Shown: positions 36,180 through 37,881 of the stretch, piece by piece
How positions within the stretch are numbered: the stretch's first letter is position 1
Layout: each line of letters begins with the position of its first letter
NCBI GenBank assembly: GCA_015231515.1
Contig: JADGBM010000019.1
Location: forward strand, 1-37,881
DNA length: 37,881 bases
Direction: 5' to 3'
Source: Desulfobulbaceae bacterium
GTDB lineage: Bacteria > Desulfobacterota > Desulfobulbia > Desulfobulbales > VMSU01
Position numbers and translations under genes: made by a program
The notes under the pieces: model-generated
The model's database searches: none
Told to the model about the DNA's origin: nothing
The model's input: only the letters and a program-made list of their open reading frames with translations

Positions 36180-37670
36180 ATGTCTTCTAAGGATGTAAAA
36201 ACTTCCGTCTGGGCCTTCAGCACATATTTTGCGGAAGGCTTTCCATATACAATAATCAGGACGATTTCATCGTTTTACTTTCGGGCTCAGGGCATGAGCC
36301 TCGAAGGACTGGGGGTGACCTCGGTTTTCGGTCTACCCTGGGTCTTAAAATTTCTCTGGGGCCCCCTTGTTGACACCTTTGGCACTAAGCGAAAATGGCT
36401 GCTTTTAACAGAATCCTTACTTTGCTGCCTCTTTGTTCTGACTGCCTTTTTAACCCCGTTAAACCAGGCCGTACCCTTCATCGCAGTGCTGTTCTTTGCC
36501 GGCAGTTTTCTGGCCGCAACCCACGACATTGCCATTGATGGCTTTTATATGGAGGCCTTAAACCTTGAGGAGCAGGCAAAATTTCTCGGTTATCGGGTCA
36601 TGGCCTACAGAATTGCCATGATGACTGGTACAGGTGTCGTCTCAACGGTGGGCGCTGTATATAACTGGACACTTGCCTTCTGTCTGGCAGCAACTATCAT
36701 GATCGCCCTTTTAATACTCAACAATTTCTTACTACCAAAAACAGAGATAGAATCTAAAGCACTCAAAATTCCCTCGGCTCAATTTATTAAAACTCACTCC
36801 TTTAAGATTATCGTAATAGCCTTACTGATCATAAGTCTACGTGCCTTCTCTAACTCAGCATTTTACACTGATCTGCAACAAGACCATTTATTCCTAAAAA
36901 AGCTTAGCTTTCCAGTTCTCATCAGCCTCACTCTTTTTCTTGGCCTGTTTATCGTCTGGCTTTTAAGGAGGCGGTTGCATAAGTTTATCACAGACAATCC
37001 GGAAAGCTTCTATGCCAGGAGTTTTCACTCATTCATCGATCGAGATAAAATAGGCACTATCCTTGGTTTTATAATCTGCATTCGCTCAGGTGAGTATATG
37101 CTATCAACCATGTATTCACCCTTCATTGTTGATTTGGGTCTAAAGACGCATTACGGCTGGATTTCTGCCGGAATTGGACTGCCCTGCTCTATTGTCGGGG
37201 CGATTATCGGTGGCTGGTGTATTGCAAAATATTCACTGAAAAAGATGATCTGGCCTTTTTTGTTTCTACAAAACGTCACTAATTTAATCTATATGTTGCT
37301 GGCCTTAAAACTTTCAGCCCTTGTTACAGCTAATACCGGGGGTGAGATCACGCAGATTGTCACCTCTGAGCAGATTGCCGCGGTTGCAACAGTACATGCC
37401 TTCGATCAGTTCTCAGGGGGGCTCGGCACAGCCGTGCTCATGACGTTCTTAATGCGAATCTGCCTACCTGAGTTTAAGGCCTCGCATTATGCCATTGGCA
37501 CTGGTCTTATGAGTATAAGCGGCTTGTATGCAGGAGTGGTCAGTGGTTTTCTCACCTCCTGGGTAGGATATGGTTACTTCTTTGGGATTAGCTTTCTGAT
37601 CTCCGTTCCAGGCATGTTCCTGGCGGCCTTAATCCCGCATCATTCGTTGGGGGTAAGGGGTAAGGGGTGA
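36180..37670 (+). CDS. AmpG-like MFS permease
   Basis: This 496-residue protein has about 12-14 hydrophobic segments, the size of E. coli AmpG (491). Family-like marks are YFAEGFPYTIIRTISSFYF, LPWVLKFLWGPLVDTFG with KRKW in the second loop, and AATHDIAIDGFYMEAL, close to the ATQDIAID motif I recall in AmpG. AmpG imports anhydro-muropeptides for peptidoglycan recycling, but this superfamily includes other MFS carriers, so the substrate is uncertain. The last residues (about GVRGKG) and the TGA stop are encoded by degenerate units of the heptamer array that follows, so the C-terminus may vary between strains. No strong ribosome site precedes the ATG. Confidence 0.82.
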   Translation: MSSKDVKTSVWAFSTYFAEGFPYTIIRTISSFYFRAQGMSLEGLGVTSVFGLPWVLKFLWGPLVDTFGTKRKWLLLTESLLCCLFVLTAFLTPLNQAVPFIAVLFFAGSFLAATHDIAIDGFYMEALNLEEQAKFLGYRVMAYRIAMMTGTGVVSTVGAVYNWTLAFCLAATIMIALLILNNFLLPKTEIESKALKIPSAQFIKTHSFKIIVIALLIISLRAFSNSAFYTDLQQDHLFLKKLSFPVLISLTLFLGLFIVWLLRRRLHKFITDNPESFYARSFHSFIDRDKIGTILGFIICIRSGEYMLSTMYSPFIVDLGLKTHYGWISAGIGLPCSIVGAIIGGWCIAKYSLKKMIWPFLFLQNVTNLIYMLLALKLSALVTANTGGEITQIVTSEQIAAVATVHAFDQFSGGLGTAVLMTFLMRICLPEFKASHYAIGTGLMSISGLYAGVVSGFLTSWVGYGYFFGISFLISVPGMFLAALIPHHSLGVRGKG

Positions 37671-37727
37671 AGGGTTAAGGGTTAAGGGTTAAGGGTTAAG
37701 GGTTAAGGGTTAAGGGTTAAGGGTTAA
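37649..37727. repeat. Heptanucleotide GGGTTAA tandem array
   Basis: Eight perfect GGGTTAA units occupy 37672-37727. They are preceded by degenerate units (GGGGTAA at 37657, GGGGTGA at 37664 and a G-rich start at 37649). The permease stop codon TGA (37668-37670) is inside one of these. The G-rich strand could form a G-quadruplex, and the unit is similar to, but not the same as, telomeric TTTAGGG/TTAGGG repeats. Confidence 0.97.
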
Positions 37728-37790
37728 TCCAGATGGTCGAGCCCTTGCTTCCCCTTCCGGCGGTGACGGAGAGAATGCCGTACAAAGAGC

Positions 37791-37819
37791 TTTACATTAG
37801 CAACAACACTATCTATAGT
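37791..37819 (+). promoter_or_regulatory. Sigma-70-like promoter with overlapping palindrome
   Basis: TTTACA (37791-37796) and TATAGT (37814-37819) are each 5/6 matches to consensus at the ideal 17-base spacing. CACTAT-CT-ATAGTG (37807-37820) is a palindrome spanning the -10 element, a likely operator position. Transcription would start near 37826 and serve the gene starting at 37873. Confidence 0.6.
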
Positions 37820-37872
37820 GCTATTGACAGAGTGATTATGCATACTATGAAGAATGCCAAGGAGGTGTTGCC

Positions 37873-37881
37873 ATGCCGAAC
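37873..37881 (+). CDS. Start of a gene cut by the window end
   Basis: ATG at 37873 follows AAGGAGGTG (37859-37867) at ideal spacing and lies about 47 bases downstream of a good promoter. Only three codons (Met-Pro-Asn) are visible, so no product can be named. An in-frame-shifted ATG at 37838 opens another frame that also runs off the edge, but it lacks a ribosome site. Confidence 0.45.

Noticed and set aside
37649-37727. Possible linear replicon telomere
   Set aside because: The array is followed by a promoter and a ribosome site, so sequence clearly continues; the unit GGGTTAA also differs from known telomere units.

Overview
The window looks like a chromosomal segment of a Gram-negative, moderately AT-rich member of the Desulfobacterota, most like the Desulfobulbales (Desulfotalea/Desulfocapsa-type relatives). 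Four things point there: a lipid A operon that uses LpxI, a small PxxKW-type cysteine-rich protein, a bacteriohemerythrin next to a zinc-ribbon protein, and the conserved xerC-hslV-hslU and xseB-ispA-dxs blocks. No rRNA, tRNA, CRISPR array, prophage or complete insertion sequence was seen. The placement is by gene content and recall of families only.

Layout. 1-1199 (-): an RhlB-type DEAD-box RNA helicase, cut by the window edge. 1358-4096: a peptidoglycan-peptidase locus, with an M99 (Csd4-like) carboxypeptidase overlapping a two-helix membrane peptide on the minus strand and, divergently, a Tat-exported M15 (VanY-like) carboxypeptidase. 4209-8233 (-): glycogen phosphorylase and a CCA-adding/poly(A) polymerase-family nucleotidyltransferase. 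8327-9274 (+): a stand-alone ParB-like protein, followed by a doubtful small ORF. 9754-11925 (-): a soluble PAS-PAS histidine kinase. 12002-18640 (-): a long operon lpxD-fabZ-lpxA-lpxI, then a sugar-1-phosphate nucleotidyltransferase (MurU-like), an aminoglycoside-phosphotransferase-fold kinase (AmgK-like), and der. 18641-19032: a repeat element with long inverted arms, and a strong terminator. 19033-21921 (-): pilC-like, eno and an IHF/HU gene, apparently one operon ending at that terminator.

22182-27054: a PxxKW protein with a strong promoter and terminator, an unknown 186-aa protein whose stop codon coincides with a second copy of the repeat, a membrane-anchored proline-rich protein, a REC-coiled-coil-LuxR regulator, and a convergent membrane histidine kinase. 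27165-31959 (-): Bax-inhibitor-1 family protein, bacteriohemerythrin, zinc-ribbon/DUF2007 protein, hslU, hslV, xerC. 32153-35219 (+): xseB-ispA-dxs, which supplies isoprenoid precursors and prenyl diphosphates. 35250-35990 (-): a degenerate receiver fused to PilZ. 36180-37670 (+): an AmpG-like permease whose 3' end runs into a GGGTTAA heptamer array. A promoter and a perfect Shine-Dalgarno sequence then introduce a gene that begins 9 bases before the window ends.

Functional theme. Much of the window concerns the cell envelope: lipid A synthesis, peptidoglycan stem-peptide trimming (M15 plus M99), possible muropeptide import (AmpG-like) and a possible MurNAc salvage route (AmgK/MurU-like). No single obviously new defence or mobile system was found. 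The most noteworthy items are the M99/M15 pair, the AmgK/MurU-like pair inside the lipid A operon, the 80-bp repeat family with one copy abutting a stop codon, and the heptamer array embedded in the permease stop region.
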